NCBI GenBank assembly: GCA_001632425.1
Contig: KV425622.1
Coordinates: 1-64,000, forward strand
Origin: Neolentinus lepideus HHB14362 ss-1
Taxonomy: Eukaryota; Basidiomycota; Agaricomycetes; Gloeophyllales; Gloeophyllaceae
Direction of reading: 5' to 3'
Length of the DNA: 64,000 nt
Of the stretch, positions 46,233-57,365 are shown piece by piece. Every line of letters starts with the position of its first letter. Position 1 is the first letter of the stretch. Both the position numbers and the translations under genes were made by a program. The notes beneath the pieces were generated by a model. It was not told where the DNA came from and made no database searches. It was given only the letters and a program-made list of their open reading frames with translations.

Positions 46233-48026
46233 TCAGTGGGAGTATGCAACGAATGCGTTATAGTTATACGTCGTGGGATTCGGATTGAAGGTGTAGCCGC
46301 TCGGAGAAAGGGAGACGATGCTCTGGTTGTTCCTGGAAATCACGCCGGACATAGACCCGCCTGGAGTCAGTGGCATGTTCAGAAGTGATAAGCCAGCGTT
46401 GACCGAGAAGTTCTTGGAGTTAGTCGAAGATGTGGACAAAGTAACGGTGGAATCAGCCGTAGTCATAACGACAGCCCAAAGTTGATCTTGGTCCTAAAAT
46501 GCGACATGTCAGTCGTGGATGCGTCTGAGGAACGAATAACCTGCCAATTGGTAGCTCGTGGGCGGCCCGACAGAATCTGCCGACGCTGTCGCATTTCGAG
46601 GATGCGGTCGAGCCCATAAATAAATCTTGTCTTGGGTAATGGCAGGGTAAGAGCCTGTTTTGAATGCTGCACTGAAATATGGCGTCATATCGAGCCACCC
46701 TACAAGACTCGTTAGACTCGTCTTTAGACCGTTAGTAGTAAGTTAAAACCTTGATGATCAAATCCATCTACCCAGGACTGACTGTTTGGTTGGGCGCCTT
46801 CGATAGGCCCGAGATAATGTGACTCTCCATAGTCGTTCCAGGTGATTATTTCAACAATATCCACACTGGTGCGGAGGGAAACAAGATTCTGCCATCGGCG
46901 AGGGTAGAGGTGCCAGTCCGCTAGATAGATCCACTAAGCAGTGAAGAGATGCAATCAGTACCCTTATGATGGAAAGTCAGGATGCGCGGATAGACATACA
47001 TTCTTATTATATGTGTCTGGGCCGTAATGCGTGAAAAACCAAGGGGAGACAGCAGCCATATAGGCTCTGTTGGTCGCAGTTTGTGACATGGCTGAAATTC
47101 CACTAATGTACGACTTGTCCGTATCGGTGGCACATATATAAGACTGCAATATAGTCTCCCCATTCGAGTCCAGATTATCTAGACTCGTTCCAGCGGCTGA
47201 AAGTTGCTGATTGGCAACATCTGTTGTGAGCGAGATAGGCCAGCCTGAGTTCCACTACCTCGAGGTGTGAGCCACTGTTACAGAAATGTCAATGGATGCT
47301 CACATTGAAAGCGCCGTTCATGACACTGTTGTACGTTGAGAACGTCGTCGGGTCCACAAAGAACGAGGGTACGAAATACACCGCGTTAGCACCAGAGAGA
47401 TTGTCGATGAATTGCGTCTGCCATCCTTGGGACACGGATCCTTGGCCGAAGGTGCAGGTTTCGCCAGAAAATGTGGACACGAACACAAGATTGTCGTACT
47501 TGAACTGATTGGGATGAGATGCATATTTTGTCACGTTGCCGACGAGGTATGCTGCATCCTGAGGGGTCGAACAGGCGAGCGATCTATAGGCCCTGGCGTT
47601 AATAGCGTCTTATACGTGACCTGGTAGTAGGACGTACGACATATCAAAGGAGAAAAATAACTTAAATCCAGCACCTGAATTTTGAGCGGCTGTGTATCTA
47701 CATCATCCGGGTCTTGTGAGAAGAAAGAAATAGAGAGCAGAAATTTTTAGTACTTACGCATCTGCCACTCTGTCGTATTCGAAGCTCTCGTTCCCAACGT
47801 TAAGTGCGAAGGCATCTATGCCGTGACCAGATGCCAGAGCGATATCGTTGGCCCAATCGTCGACAGTATACGGATAGGTGTTGCCGACTATATGGTGTGC
47901 TACGACATACTTGGAGTTCGACTGTCTCTTCTTCACGACAGAAGACACAGTCGCGGCGCGGCGATTTATGTGCAGGGCGCTGCCGAAAGTAAAGAGCGTG
48001 AAAGCAAAGAATGTATAAGGAATCAT
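46233..48026 (-). CDS. GH71 alpha-1,3-glucanase (mutanase)
   Basis: A secreted endo-acting enzyme on alpha-1,3-glucan of fungal cell walls. MIPYTFFAFTLFTFGSA is a signal peptide and NRR...KKR a possible processing site. GH71 blocks follow: KYVVAHHIVGNTYPYTVDDW, IALASGHGIDAFALNVG, GFKLFFSFDMS region, FVSTFSGETCTFGQ, NAVYFVPSFFVDP, AYMAAVSPWFFTHYG, VDIVEIITWNDYGESHYLGP and the C-terminal beta region LSLLNMPLTPGGSMSGVISR. The acidic residues in GIDAFALN and ITWNDYGESHY lie where GH71 active-site residues are expected. Several short introns; ends YNYNAFVAYSH at 46233. It appears complete. The neighbouring sterol glucosyltransferase is on the same strand but not functionally linked as far as I can see. 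Confidence 0.9.
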
Positions 48027-49655
48027 TGTACAGATGGACTGCTGAGGAACGTAAGAAGGGGGGCGAACCTGAAGGTCGCCCGTGCGAGAACAGATACTTT
48101 TATAAAAAGCCAGTTGATAAGTGGATTGGAAAGAGGAAAAATTGTTACAAAGCCTTAGAGAACCCATACTGCACTCGAATAGAGCATAAGCGTCCAACAC
48201 GCGACAAAAGATGGCATCATGAGGTCAGACGGTCCAATCTGCTCACCATGCGCACGAGTAAAGCCCGACAGGAGACCAGTCGCAGATGTACGGGTTTTCG
48301 ACGAGATGCATGTAGGAGTGGTGCCCCTGTCCGGGATGGGATTCAAGGAGACACACTGGGCCATCAGATAACAAGATCCACGGTGTATCCAAGATCAATA
48401 TGTCTGTAATTCGACGGGGATTGCTAAGTCATGAAAGAAGATTGGCCACAGGAAAGACATAAAGCGAAGGATATATCACTTCGCAGAGTGTTTTGAGTTT
48501 TTTTTTGGTTTACCGACTGGAGCATCAGGGACCGCAGTCGAGAGGATCATGCTGAGCGCGCTTATTCTCGTGTAATCACAGGAAAAAACAAAAACAGACT
48601 ATGATAGAGGACGACGAGATAAATCGTCGCATATCCGGCGCAACGAGATCTTCGAGACAAGGGTCGCAGCATCAAATACTAGACCAATTAGCTAGCCGCT
48701 TTGATGAGTTTGATGAATCTCGGATATGCGATGACATCCGAGAGCTAAAGTTAATGCATCCATCCGCTATAACTATAGATATCTTATGAGGAAAAATATC
48801 AAACTGAGAAGCGTCCATGTGTGCAGGCGAGTGCATGGGCACGTCGCCGGGTATCCAGGGGCTCCAGAGCAGTCTGTAACGTATGTACCTTCCAATGAAG
48901 CATCCATTCACTTTAGTGACTATCAAGCCTTTTCATGGTTGGGGTAGTTACACCATTCGCGTGGGGGATTGATCGCTTGGGTAGTACATAGAAGCGGTGT
49001 GGCTGCATTATTTGGCAATGTTTGGTCATGCAGTGCCGCAATAAGGTGTAGGGTCTTTGCTTCCATTCCGCCCATGACAACGGAAGGTACGACTCTTTTA
49101 CAAGGGCTGGCTTTTGTCAGTAAGGTTCGGACGCGGCGCGAGGCAATCCGCCCACCCGGATGCCTGCGCCACGATTCGTAGTCGTAGACACGTGGGTACT
49201 ATGCACGCAGTTGGTCAGACTTGTCTTGTCTATGGCAAGCATCTATAGGAGAATGTACGGTACAAGGGCAGGGTGGGAGGGTGTTAAGAATGATACAGTA
49301 AGGATTAAAGGCTGTAAGCTATAGCGAGCAGAATGGGTGTGAGCTGTCCGACAAGGAGGAAAAAATGACTTAGCTTTATAGCTTTATGTAGGTCAGATAG
49401 CCCATGTAGCCAGGTAGTTACCTCCCTAATATATAGTGATATATAGCCAGACGCCAGAACTCCGTAGCACCATGTAGCAATACATAGAGCTGTAGCATGG
49501 TAGCCCGGTAGTCATGGTAGTCGTATATAGCACTCTATGGCTCAGTAGCATCGGAATCCCGCTCACTTCTGTTCCGGTCATCCGGATACAACAAGCATGC
49601 AAACAAATACTCAAATCATATTCTTATTATGTACACTACTACTAGTACACATTAC
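48027..49655. other. Intergenic region, no confident gene
   Basis: Upstream of the glucanase. Short frames at 48011-48409 and 48601-48789 (plus) lack domains. From about 49400 to 49560 the sequence is dense in GTAG/TAGC/CTAC words, a loose low-complexity patch. Confidence 0.45.
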
Positions 49656-50440
49656 GAGTCCTGAGGTACGAAGGAAAGCGTTTATATACACTTAGAATGA
49701 GCGCTCTGCCGAACGATGAGCCCGTGGGAATGCTCTGCTGAGTAATCGGTGTGTGAAACATTCGTAGTATCGACTAGGACGTTGGATGTCCGATTCCAAG
49801 TCCGCTTGTAGTCGTCACTACAAAGTCACTACAAACTTGTTTTGTAGTCTCATTTCTCGATATTTTCTTCCTCACTTTCATAGACTTGCTTCATTTTCTC
49901 CGTGCTTCTCAATATAAGCTTTTGGTATATATTTGTGTTATTAATAATATTTCTGTATCTTTAGCGTTTTATTTGCATTTGGGAGACCCAGTACACTCTG
50001 AGAGGTGTTTCTTACCGTGGGAACCAGACTACAACGACGGTTTGTAGTGGGTGGCGCGGCGTCGCGCCGCGTCGATTCCAAATGCTGGCCTCTGATTGGC
50101 CAGATGCTCGCTCGCGCGGGTCACAAAGGGCTTCAAGCTTACTAGACTCTAGTGTATAATCTTAGCTTGTAATTGCCTACTGACTTCAGCAGTCAGTTCA
50201 TTGAGTGGGCCTGAGATACCAGGAAGAGAATGACGTAGACAGCATGAAAGTTCCGCAAGATTTTACACACTGTTTAGTCACCAATACCTGGTATTTCCAC
50301 TGAGAAAAATCGGAAAATTTGCTAAAACAATATCGGAAAATTTTGTACAACCCACTGGTACATACACATTTTGTTTATTTGTTTGGTTATACCTTCCAAA
50401 TATGGTAAATATTGATGTTGTATATCTCTCTCTTACCTTA
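49656..50440. repeat. Second copy of the dispersed repeat, left of the gap
   Basis: 49656-50050 matches the 3660-3990 block (same order: GAGTCCTGA, TTTATATACACT, TGTAGT/ACTACAAA words, GTTTGTAGTGGGTGGC). 50203-50440 matches one unit of the 2745-3490 tandem repeat. This copy keeps more CG dinucleotides than the one at 3.7-4.0 kb. It is cut by the run of Ns. Confidence 0.8.
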
Positions 50441-51300
50441 NNNNNNNNNNNNNNNNNNNNNNNNNNNNNNNNNNNNNNNNNNNNNNNNNNNNNNNNNNNN
50501 NNNNNNNNNNNNNNNNNNNNNNNNNNNNNNNNNNNNNNNNNNNNNNNNNNNNNNNNNNNNNNNNNNNNNNNNNNNNNNNNNNNNNNNNNNNNNNNNNNNN
50601 NNNNNNNNNNNNNNNNNNNNNNNNNNNNNNNNNNNNNNNNNNNNNNNNNNNNNNNNNNNNNNNNNNNNNNNNNNNNNNNNNNNNNNNNNNNNNNNNNNNN
50701 NNNNNNNNNNNNNNNNNNNNNNNNNNNNNNNNNNNNNNNNNNNNNNNNNNNNNNNNNNNNNNNNNNNNNNNNNNNNNNNNNNNNNNNNNNNNNNNNNNNN
50801 NNNNNNNNNNNNNNNNNNNNNNNNNNNNNNNNNNNNNNNNNNNNNNNNNNNNNNNNNNNNNNNNNNNNNNNNNNNNNNNNNNNNNNNNNNNNNNNNNNNN
50901 NNNNNNNNNNNNNNNNNNNNNNNNNNNNNNNNNNNNNNNNNNNNNNNNNNNNNNNNNNNNNNNNNNNNNNNNNNNNNNNNNNNNNNNNNNNNNNNNNNNN
51001 NNNNNNNNNNNNNNNNNNNNNNNNNNNNNNNNNNNNNNNNNNNNNNNNNNNNNNNNNNNNNNNNNNNNNNNNNNNNNNNNNNNNNNNNNNNNNNNNNNNN
51101 NNNNNNNNNNNNNNNNNNNNNNNNNNNNNNNNNNNNNNNNNNNNNNNNNNNNNNNNNNNNNNNNNNNNNNNNNNNNNNNNNNNNNNNNNNNNNNNNNNNN
51201 NNNNNNNNNNNNNNNNNNNNNNNNNNNNNNNNNNNNNNNNNNNNNNNNNNNNNNNNNNNNNNNNNNNNNNNNNNNNNNNNNNNNNNNNNNNNNNNNNNNN
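50441..51300. other. Assembly gap (860 N)
   Basis: Undetermined bases. The left edge lies in the tandem-repeat unit and the right edge (51301-51402) in the terminal part of the same repeat family, so the missing sequence is probably more of this repeat. True length is unknown. Confidence 0.95.
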
Positions 51301-51403
51301 AGTACAAAAATTTCTGACAATTATTATAATATGCTCAGAAAATGTAACAAGTGACTTCAGGACTCGTACCCATGCCATGCAGAGCAGTGGCCCTCTACCA
51401 CAA
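51301..51403. repeat. Right end of the dispersed repeat, tRNA-like tip
   Basis: Near-identical to 4117-4221. Read on the minus strand it contains GTGGTAGAG and GGTACGAGTCC, close to a tRNA D-loop and the RNA polymerase III B box (one mismatch to GGTTCGANNCC). It suggests the family has a tRNA-related end, as in a SINE. Confidence 0.65.
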
Positions 51404-52312
51404 GTTTTATGTATCTACTATACTCCGGACAGCAGAACACGGGACACAAAGAGTGCACCAAACTGCACCATGACCGGTCCCAAATTCCATATATCCACCA
51501 GGTACGACTATGCCCTCCCAAGCGATGCAAATAATCCAGTGCACACAACATGCATACCGCCGTCTTGAGCAGCACGGGTGGGTAGACACTGCCAAGGTGG
51601 TAGCACTGGAAGAGCCACGGCGGCTTGTGCATCAGCTCATACATGAGTGTCGTGTGCTGGTGACCTCAAACGTGTCCTTCACCATATCTGTTGATGGGGT
51701 ACGAGGCCCCAGACACTCTGACAAATTCGAAGTTAAAGAAACTTATAGTCAGAGCTTGACTACAGCACAATAGCTCAGTGGTAAGAGCACCACAGTGTGA
51801 TTATGGGAGGTCGCTGGTTCAATTCCACCTTGTGCCATTTTCCTGGGTTAGCTCATTCAACTCTATCATCACCGTGTACACATACCTCAAGGCAGGGTGC
51901 CACAGGTTCACAGTGCAGATGTGCGTGGAGAGGGTGAGCTCGCACTTGGTGGCAGCACGATGCAGGGGATCGGAGGGGCAGACTTTGAGGGTGATGTAGT
52001 GGTCTTCAGGGAAGCAGTAGCTGCAGGGCAGTTAGACAGGGTGGATGGGAGGGAGAAGATATATATGTGGGGGATGTACCGGAGGAGGTTGCGGGCAAGC
52101 CAGACTGTAGAGTACCTGAGCTTTGTGATGGCCTCATACGAGTCTTCGAAGACCTTGCCAAGGTGGATGGGGTAGAAGTGGTGGGGGTTGTAGTCTGGTG
52201 CACCCTCTTCTTTAATGGGGACATTGGAGCTGAGCACAGGGGCAGAGCGGTAGATGTAAGTGGATACAGGGTGGTGCAGGATAGTCATTACCGGGGCCTT
52301 AAGCAGGGGCAT
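51404..52312 (-). pseudogene. SRPK-like protein-kinase pseudogene
   Basis: Minus-strand pieces read in order as an SR-protein-kinase-like N-lobe: APDYNPHHFYPIHLGKVFED, then AITKL-RYSTVWLARN, HYITLKVCPSDPLHRAATK (with the VAIK-type Lys), RYVYTVMIELNEL, then MYELMHKPPWLF, YPPVLLKTAVCML-CALDYLHRL. The glycine-rich loop normally present in K-L-G-W-G-x-F-S-T-V-W is deleted (KL-RYSTVW), a stop lies before the MYELM piece, and the HxD catalytic loop expected just after LDYLH is gone. Between NEL and the next piece the coding order is interrupted by a tRNA-like sequence on the other strand. Such kinases are multi-copy in Agaricomycetes. Clearly non-functional. Confidence 0.75.
51765..51836 (+). tRNA. 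tRNA-like sequence (probably SINE-derived, not a working tRNA)
   Basis: GCACAA pairs with TTGTGC as an acceptor stem; GCTC/GAGC forms a D stem with a TAGCTCAGTGG A box; GGTTCAATTCC matches the B box. The middle can form an anticodon arm whose loop reads GTGTGAT, formally GTG (His), with one mismatch in the stem. The T stem is poorly paired. It sits inside the kinase pseudogene on the opposite strand. An insertion of a tRNA-derived element is the simplest view; tRNA identity is not secure. Confidence 0.5.
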
Positions 52313-54706
52313 TACATTATATTGAACATATCTGCTTAGGAAAGGAACAAGCAGGAAGACAACTTACCGTGGTGTCTGCTGAGAACAGACCTTTTGAACT
52401 GAACAGACTTAGTGGGCACACCTGGACATTTCCTCAATGCTCGTAAAGACCCCTTACCCAACTGCCCAACTTGTTGTTTCTGGCATCACCAAGTACTGGG
52501 TCTGACCTCCTCATTCCCATGGCCATCGGTAGTGATGCGCGTTGACAGTAACTCATGAAGGTGTTCGAGTGAGACTTAGAGATGTGCTACTGACGTAGCC
52601 AAATGTCAGAGCTTGAATTACAGAATCAACCTGGTCATGTGATCATGTTGCACCGCACCTGAGGGTTGTGGTTACTGGAGACACTTAGATACAATATCTT
52701 ACAAGGAGTGAGCCATGCTATTAGCAAGAATGTATCAGAGTGGCATATTTGCCACCTAATCTCACTTATCCCAAGATTTTCAAGGTGTGAGTACAAGTTC
52801 ATACTCGGATCTCCTGGCAGTAGCCCAAGTAGCTGCTGGTAGACCTGGTAGACCCATAGTGTGCTGTAGACATACATAGACATCTATGCTGCCTATGGGT
52901 GTCTACTGAAGATTCCCGTAGCTCTGAATAGGGACTGTATTGCACTTGGTAGAACTCCCAGAGCTCATACATGGACTATATATGCTCTAGGAGCCAACAT
53001 AGGGCTATAGATCTGAAACTGGGGCTACAGCTCAGATACTTTTTTTCCTAACGTGGTCGAAGACAGAAAGACAAGAGGCAGAAAAACTGTCACCAGCCTT
53101 GAAGGCTCTCACTTGGCTGGATGTTGCTGCTGGCTGTACTTGGCTGTGCTGGAGTCCTGCTGGCACTGCTACTAATCTAGCCTCATCTAACACATGAAAA
53201 GGACCTGTAATGTCTTCAACTGCTGATAGGTTGGGTGAGAACCTTTGTCAATCATGGTGCAAGCACCACATGCAAGCTGCCACTATTCAACCATAGAAAG
53301 CAAAGGTCAGCTCAACTATTTGATCCTGTACAGAAAGTTATAAAAAAGGTACCTTTTTTATAACATTTTCATATCTAAAAAATCAAGTAAATTATATTTT
53401 AAATTACTGCAAACAGCTCTAAATAGTCAGACCAAACAGATGCCAGATAGCAATGGCCATCTATAAAAGCTAAGTCATTCACATGCAAAAAAGCATGGCT
53501 ATCTGATGCAACTTGCAACTATGTGCAATTCTAGTATTCCTACTTTTCTTGTGTGAATATTCCACTTTATTCATATATTAATGTTGTAACACAGTCAAAT
53601 TACATAATAAATATGTCTAGGGCCACCTCAAGTGCAATCACACACCATACAGCTTTCCCATGAAGTGACTAATGATGTCCCCCAGGTCAGTAGTGGCAGT
53701 CTTCATGGCAGTCTATCAGAAAAAGAGCAAACATCTGAGAATATCATGTATATAGTCAGCAATTGTGCAATGAAAGAGCATGATGTGGATGGACAAACAT
53801 TTAGCAGCATCAACCCACATGTTGTCCACACCCAGGAACAGCAGGTTATTAGTGTAGACAGTGAGACACATGCATAACTATCGGGACTTACCTGAGTCCA
53901 TAACAGACATATGGTTGAACAGGATATCTGCATTCATATGATGTTATCACAAAGTTCAATGGACTGAATGGGACATACCCACAATAACCTTGACACCATC
54001 TGCATGACACTTTGTTGTCATGCTTGCAAATTGCTCGCACTTGCTGCACTTCAGCATCAGAATGTATGGCACTGGCTTCAGTAGGCTGTCCACCACTGGT
54101 CATCTGTTACATGCTCTTGAGGTGGGTTCACTGTGATGGTTCAATACATTAGCTTGTAGTTATTCAGCTCATAGATATGTACTTTGAATGAAAGCATAAC
54201 CTGAAGGTTGGGGATATGAAGTGCGATAAAATACAGCCAAGGGATGCACCAGCAGGTCCCAAAAATGAGTCGCATTCGTCCACTCAAACACTTGGGCAAT
54301 CACACCCACTTTAACAGAAATGCATTGACCAGTCAGGTTCACTTACCTCTGCTCTCCAGTACCAACTGAATAGCTTTGATCTTCACTTCCGTCAGTGCTA
54401 GACTTGAGATCTGAGTAGATGCAGCAGAAAAGAGAGTGCTGAGAATGAACACCATCATCATGTTCCAGACTGTTGCGGTGTCCTGTTTATTTGTTAGTTC
54501 AACTCCTTTTGCAGGATCTCCTGGTCATATGTTTTGAGTTGCCAGAGTGGATAAAATATTGCTGGGCAAGCAATGGGCATGGTGGGACTTTGAGGATAGA
54601 CAGGGCAGGAGGAGAAAGTGAGGCAGGGCAGAGCTAGAAGAATGTGGTGGAGACTGACATGATGGGAGGGCTTACATCATGGGTAAATGAAGCCATCTCT
54701 ATTCAG
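52313..54706. other. Repeat-rich region without a recognised gene
   Basis: CpG-poor sequence with short frames such as 53632-53877 (plus) and 53888-54103 (minus) that have no domain I know. A perfect 28-bp palindrome is listed separately. Probably old mobile-element sequence, but I cannot name the family. Confidence 0.4.
53337..53364. repeat. Perfect 28-bp palindrome
   Basis: GTTATAAAAAAGGT is followed directly by its exact reverse complement, with GGTACC at the centre. It is self-complementary with no loop, so it could extrude a cruciform. Role unknown. Confidence 0.7.
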
Positions 54707-56031
54707 TGATATGCACAGACACACAACGAAACCCACAGAAATGAGACCTAAAGCTAGACACAACCACAAAGCAAACACCAAACCCTTGGTGTCAGAAGGC
54801 TGCAAGGCCCAGGGTAATGAAGGGTAATAATAGTTCAGAGGGGATGGGTGTAAGTGAGACGTATAGTTGGGGCTAAAGGAAGTTTGGCACCAAGTTGCTA
54901 CTCGGCAGCAGTCTGAGGATAGAGAGTGACAATATGCACTATGTAGCGCTATGTGCATGGCGCTGTGTAGGCACTATACAATACTTCTCCTGCTCAGTGC
55001 TGTATGGTCTTCGGTGCTCTATAGTGGAGCGCTACTTGCGGTCGCTATCTCTAACTTGGATGTGTAGACTCTGGTTAATATGACACTACAGTGCATGAGG
55101 CTGCCTAAGAGAGAGGGACTTGTAAGAGATTTGCTTACGATCAGCGATGCTACGCTGACTTGCTCTGTTGCTATCTCTGGGTGAAGTCAGAGGTACACAA
55201 GAGTACCTAAATGCGAGTCGCAAGATGGACTTAGAAGAAACTCTGATGTGAGACTGAAATCTGAAGAGTGTGGTGAAGATAACTTGTTGTACAAAGCCGT
55301 AGAGTAATGTATGTCTTAAATACGAGAGAGTGACTGCTGTATGTCCAATCCTATCTACCTACTACTGCGAGTCATGCCTCTGCTCAGCCTCACATCCATA
55401 CAACTTGTACTACCTTGCTCCTATCCCACATGTGATCCTTGACCAGTACCCCTTGCGACCAACTCTAGCACATGTGCCGCTCCACAGGCAGGAGCCAGTC
55501 GGGTGTGTCTTGACTTTGCATTAGAGTGCACCTCCTTGACGATCTGGTGGTGGGCTATGCTGCTGATGCTAGTGCGATCCTGCTGAAAGAGGGATAAAGG
55601 GCAGGGCCGCTATATTGTGCGGCGGTGTCATGATAGCTGCAGTCGTGCCATGTGTCGATGCACACTGCACGCATAAGGAAAGTTGCACCAATAGAACTAG
55701 CGCTGATCCGAGGCAATGGCAGGCTGTATGCCATATGGAAAGGTGCCCTGAGACACCACCTCAGTTCAGACTGCAGTAACAACATCGGGTGATGCATGCT
55801 GAGATGCCAATGACTTGACTGAATGACGTTCAGCTGACTGAGCTACCGAGGAGCCATCCTAAGTGCGCCGAGGAGCCGAGAGCCTTGTCACTGGGGCATA
55901 GGGTCGCTAGTGTGCAAAGTACCAACAGTGCGCTATTGAGTCGCTAAGTCACCATTCCCACGAAGCGTGCGGAATTGCCCTAAATCGCATTTTCTGGGGT
56001 CAGAAGCCAATGGGGCCTATCATCGGTATCA
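54707..56031. repeat. Left arm of a 1.3-kb inverted repeat
   Basis: The reverse complement of this stretch aligns along its length with 57366-58632; for example both encode the blocks PMLLLQ-ELRWC-R-PFHMAY and ISASSIG-TFLM-A in opposite orientation. This arm keeps more CG dinucleotides than the right arm. It contains no intact gene and may be an LTR-type or other element fragment. Confidence 0.8.
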
Positions 56032-56398
56032 AGTACATATTAGTTGTTGTTGGGTATGAATAGTTGCGGATGCTCAAGCTGACTTGAGCTAAATGGGATG
56101 GAAATGTTGAGTTGGCCAGTGCTGGTCATGTGGGAAGAGTTCAGCATGTCATTCTATAAATATTCAAACCTAATTGCATCCTTATTTGGCCATGCTCTTC
56201 ATGGCATACGATAAGCCAATCTTATCTTATCTAATCATATAATATCTAGTCTAGTCATTTTGTATTGTCTGTTTGGCTGTGACTGAGTATTGTTTGTCAT
56301 AGCTACTGATACCTTGAATAGGGACTGCTTGCACACAGTGAAGGCAATCTGCCCACCCACTGAGCACAGTGTAGATGACCGTGGCTGCCTTGCACTGC

Positions 56399-57106
56399 TT
56401 ACCCAACCTGAGCAGTCAGAGCTGCACTCTCATCTTGCATCCCCACTAGATGGTGGGAGGAGATTTGCTCAAATGCACAGATGTAGGTTTCATGTGCCAA
56501 TGACTGCCATCTTCCTGCCATCCATACAATTTTGCAGTCGACTTTCTTGGCCAGAAAGAATGATGCCCCACCAATCTGAAAAGAATGACCAAATGCAGTC
56601 CCCCATCCCCAGGCTATGGCAATGGCATTGATCCACTGCAGTGCTGCAGTCTTCACCATTGGTCAAATATCCCCTCTAGTGTTGTGCCACGAGAACAGAG
56701 GGTCCTCTGGTCTGGCAGGAACCACTCTAGCCAGGTTTTGTAGAGCATCGAGAGGGCAAAGGCTACCTTGTTCATTTAGAAACATGTGTTGTATCTCACT
56801 GGGTTTTGCTGTCTTGGCTGTTGGTAAGTCAAGTTAGGCATACAGGTGGCCATCAAGGTCAAGTGCAAAGACAGAATCAGAGCATTTAAGATGATGAGAG
56901 CCGTGGAATGCATTTTGAGATGGGACTGTCACTTCCCCAAACTGCATCATCCCCCAAAAGGCACAGGTGCAGCAGGCACAGATGGCCCATATGCAAGCAT
57001 CGAAGGGGTCATCCTGGTGCAAGGTGTTCTTAATTGCCGTGAGCATTGGCAGTGTCACAGGTGGCCTAGGAGGGTGTGACTGCTTGGATTGTTGTATGTT
57101 TGCCAT
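56399..57106 (-). pseudogene. Tyrosine-recombinase-like transposon gene, decayed
   Basis: Two minus-strand pieces. The first (57106 to about 56834) reads PPRPPVTLPMLTAIKNTL, DPFDACIWAICACCTCAFWG; the second (56659-56399) reads WGWGTAFGHSFQIGGASFFL, AKKVDCKIVWMAGRWQSLAH, ETYICAF. The HSFxIGGAS and GRW motifs are those of phage-integrase-type recombinases found in fungal DIRS/Crypton-like genes. The usual Arg of HSFRIGG is Gln, and the region of the nucleophile Tyr is altered (AHETYI). The N-terminus is cut off where the 190-bp direct repeat begins. Non-functional. Confidence 0.7.
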
Positions 57107-57295
57107 GTTAAATCTGGAAGCTCAGACAGTGAGATCCTCAGTCAAACTCTATGCATAATGACTATATTGTACAATACCTAAGACAGCAAGATCCTAATCT
57201 ACATGGTCAGGTAATGTACAACACTTGTATACATGGTGTGCTTACCTCAGTCAAGCTCTATGCATAACAACTGAGGAAAGAGAGGAAGAGAGAAT
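57106..57295. repeat. 190-bp direct repeat, left copy (LTR-like)
   Basis: Matches 61345-61534 with no length difference and only a handful of substitutions. It starts TGTTAAATCTGG. The two copies flank the copia remnant, so they may be its LTRs. However, the far end is AGAGAAT rather than CA and I see no target duplication outside the pair. Confidence 0.65.
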
Positions 57296-57365
57296 GCTGT
57301 CCGTGTATGCCCAAAAATTGCATCACATGCCCAGAGGCCTTCATGTCATATCATTAACACTCCTC

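Noticed and set aside
50278..51568. Long open frames across the gap
   Set aside because: They consist almost entirely of unknown residues from the run of Ns and carry no information.
51765..51836. A functional tRNA-His gene
   Set aside because: The anticodon arm has a mismatch, the T stem is poor and it sits within a pseudogene. It is kept only as tRNA-like.
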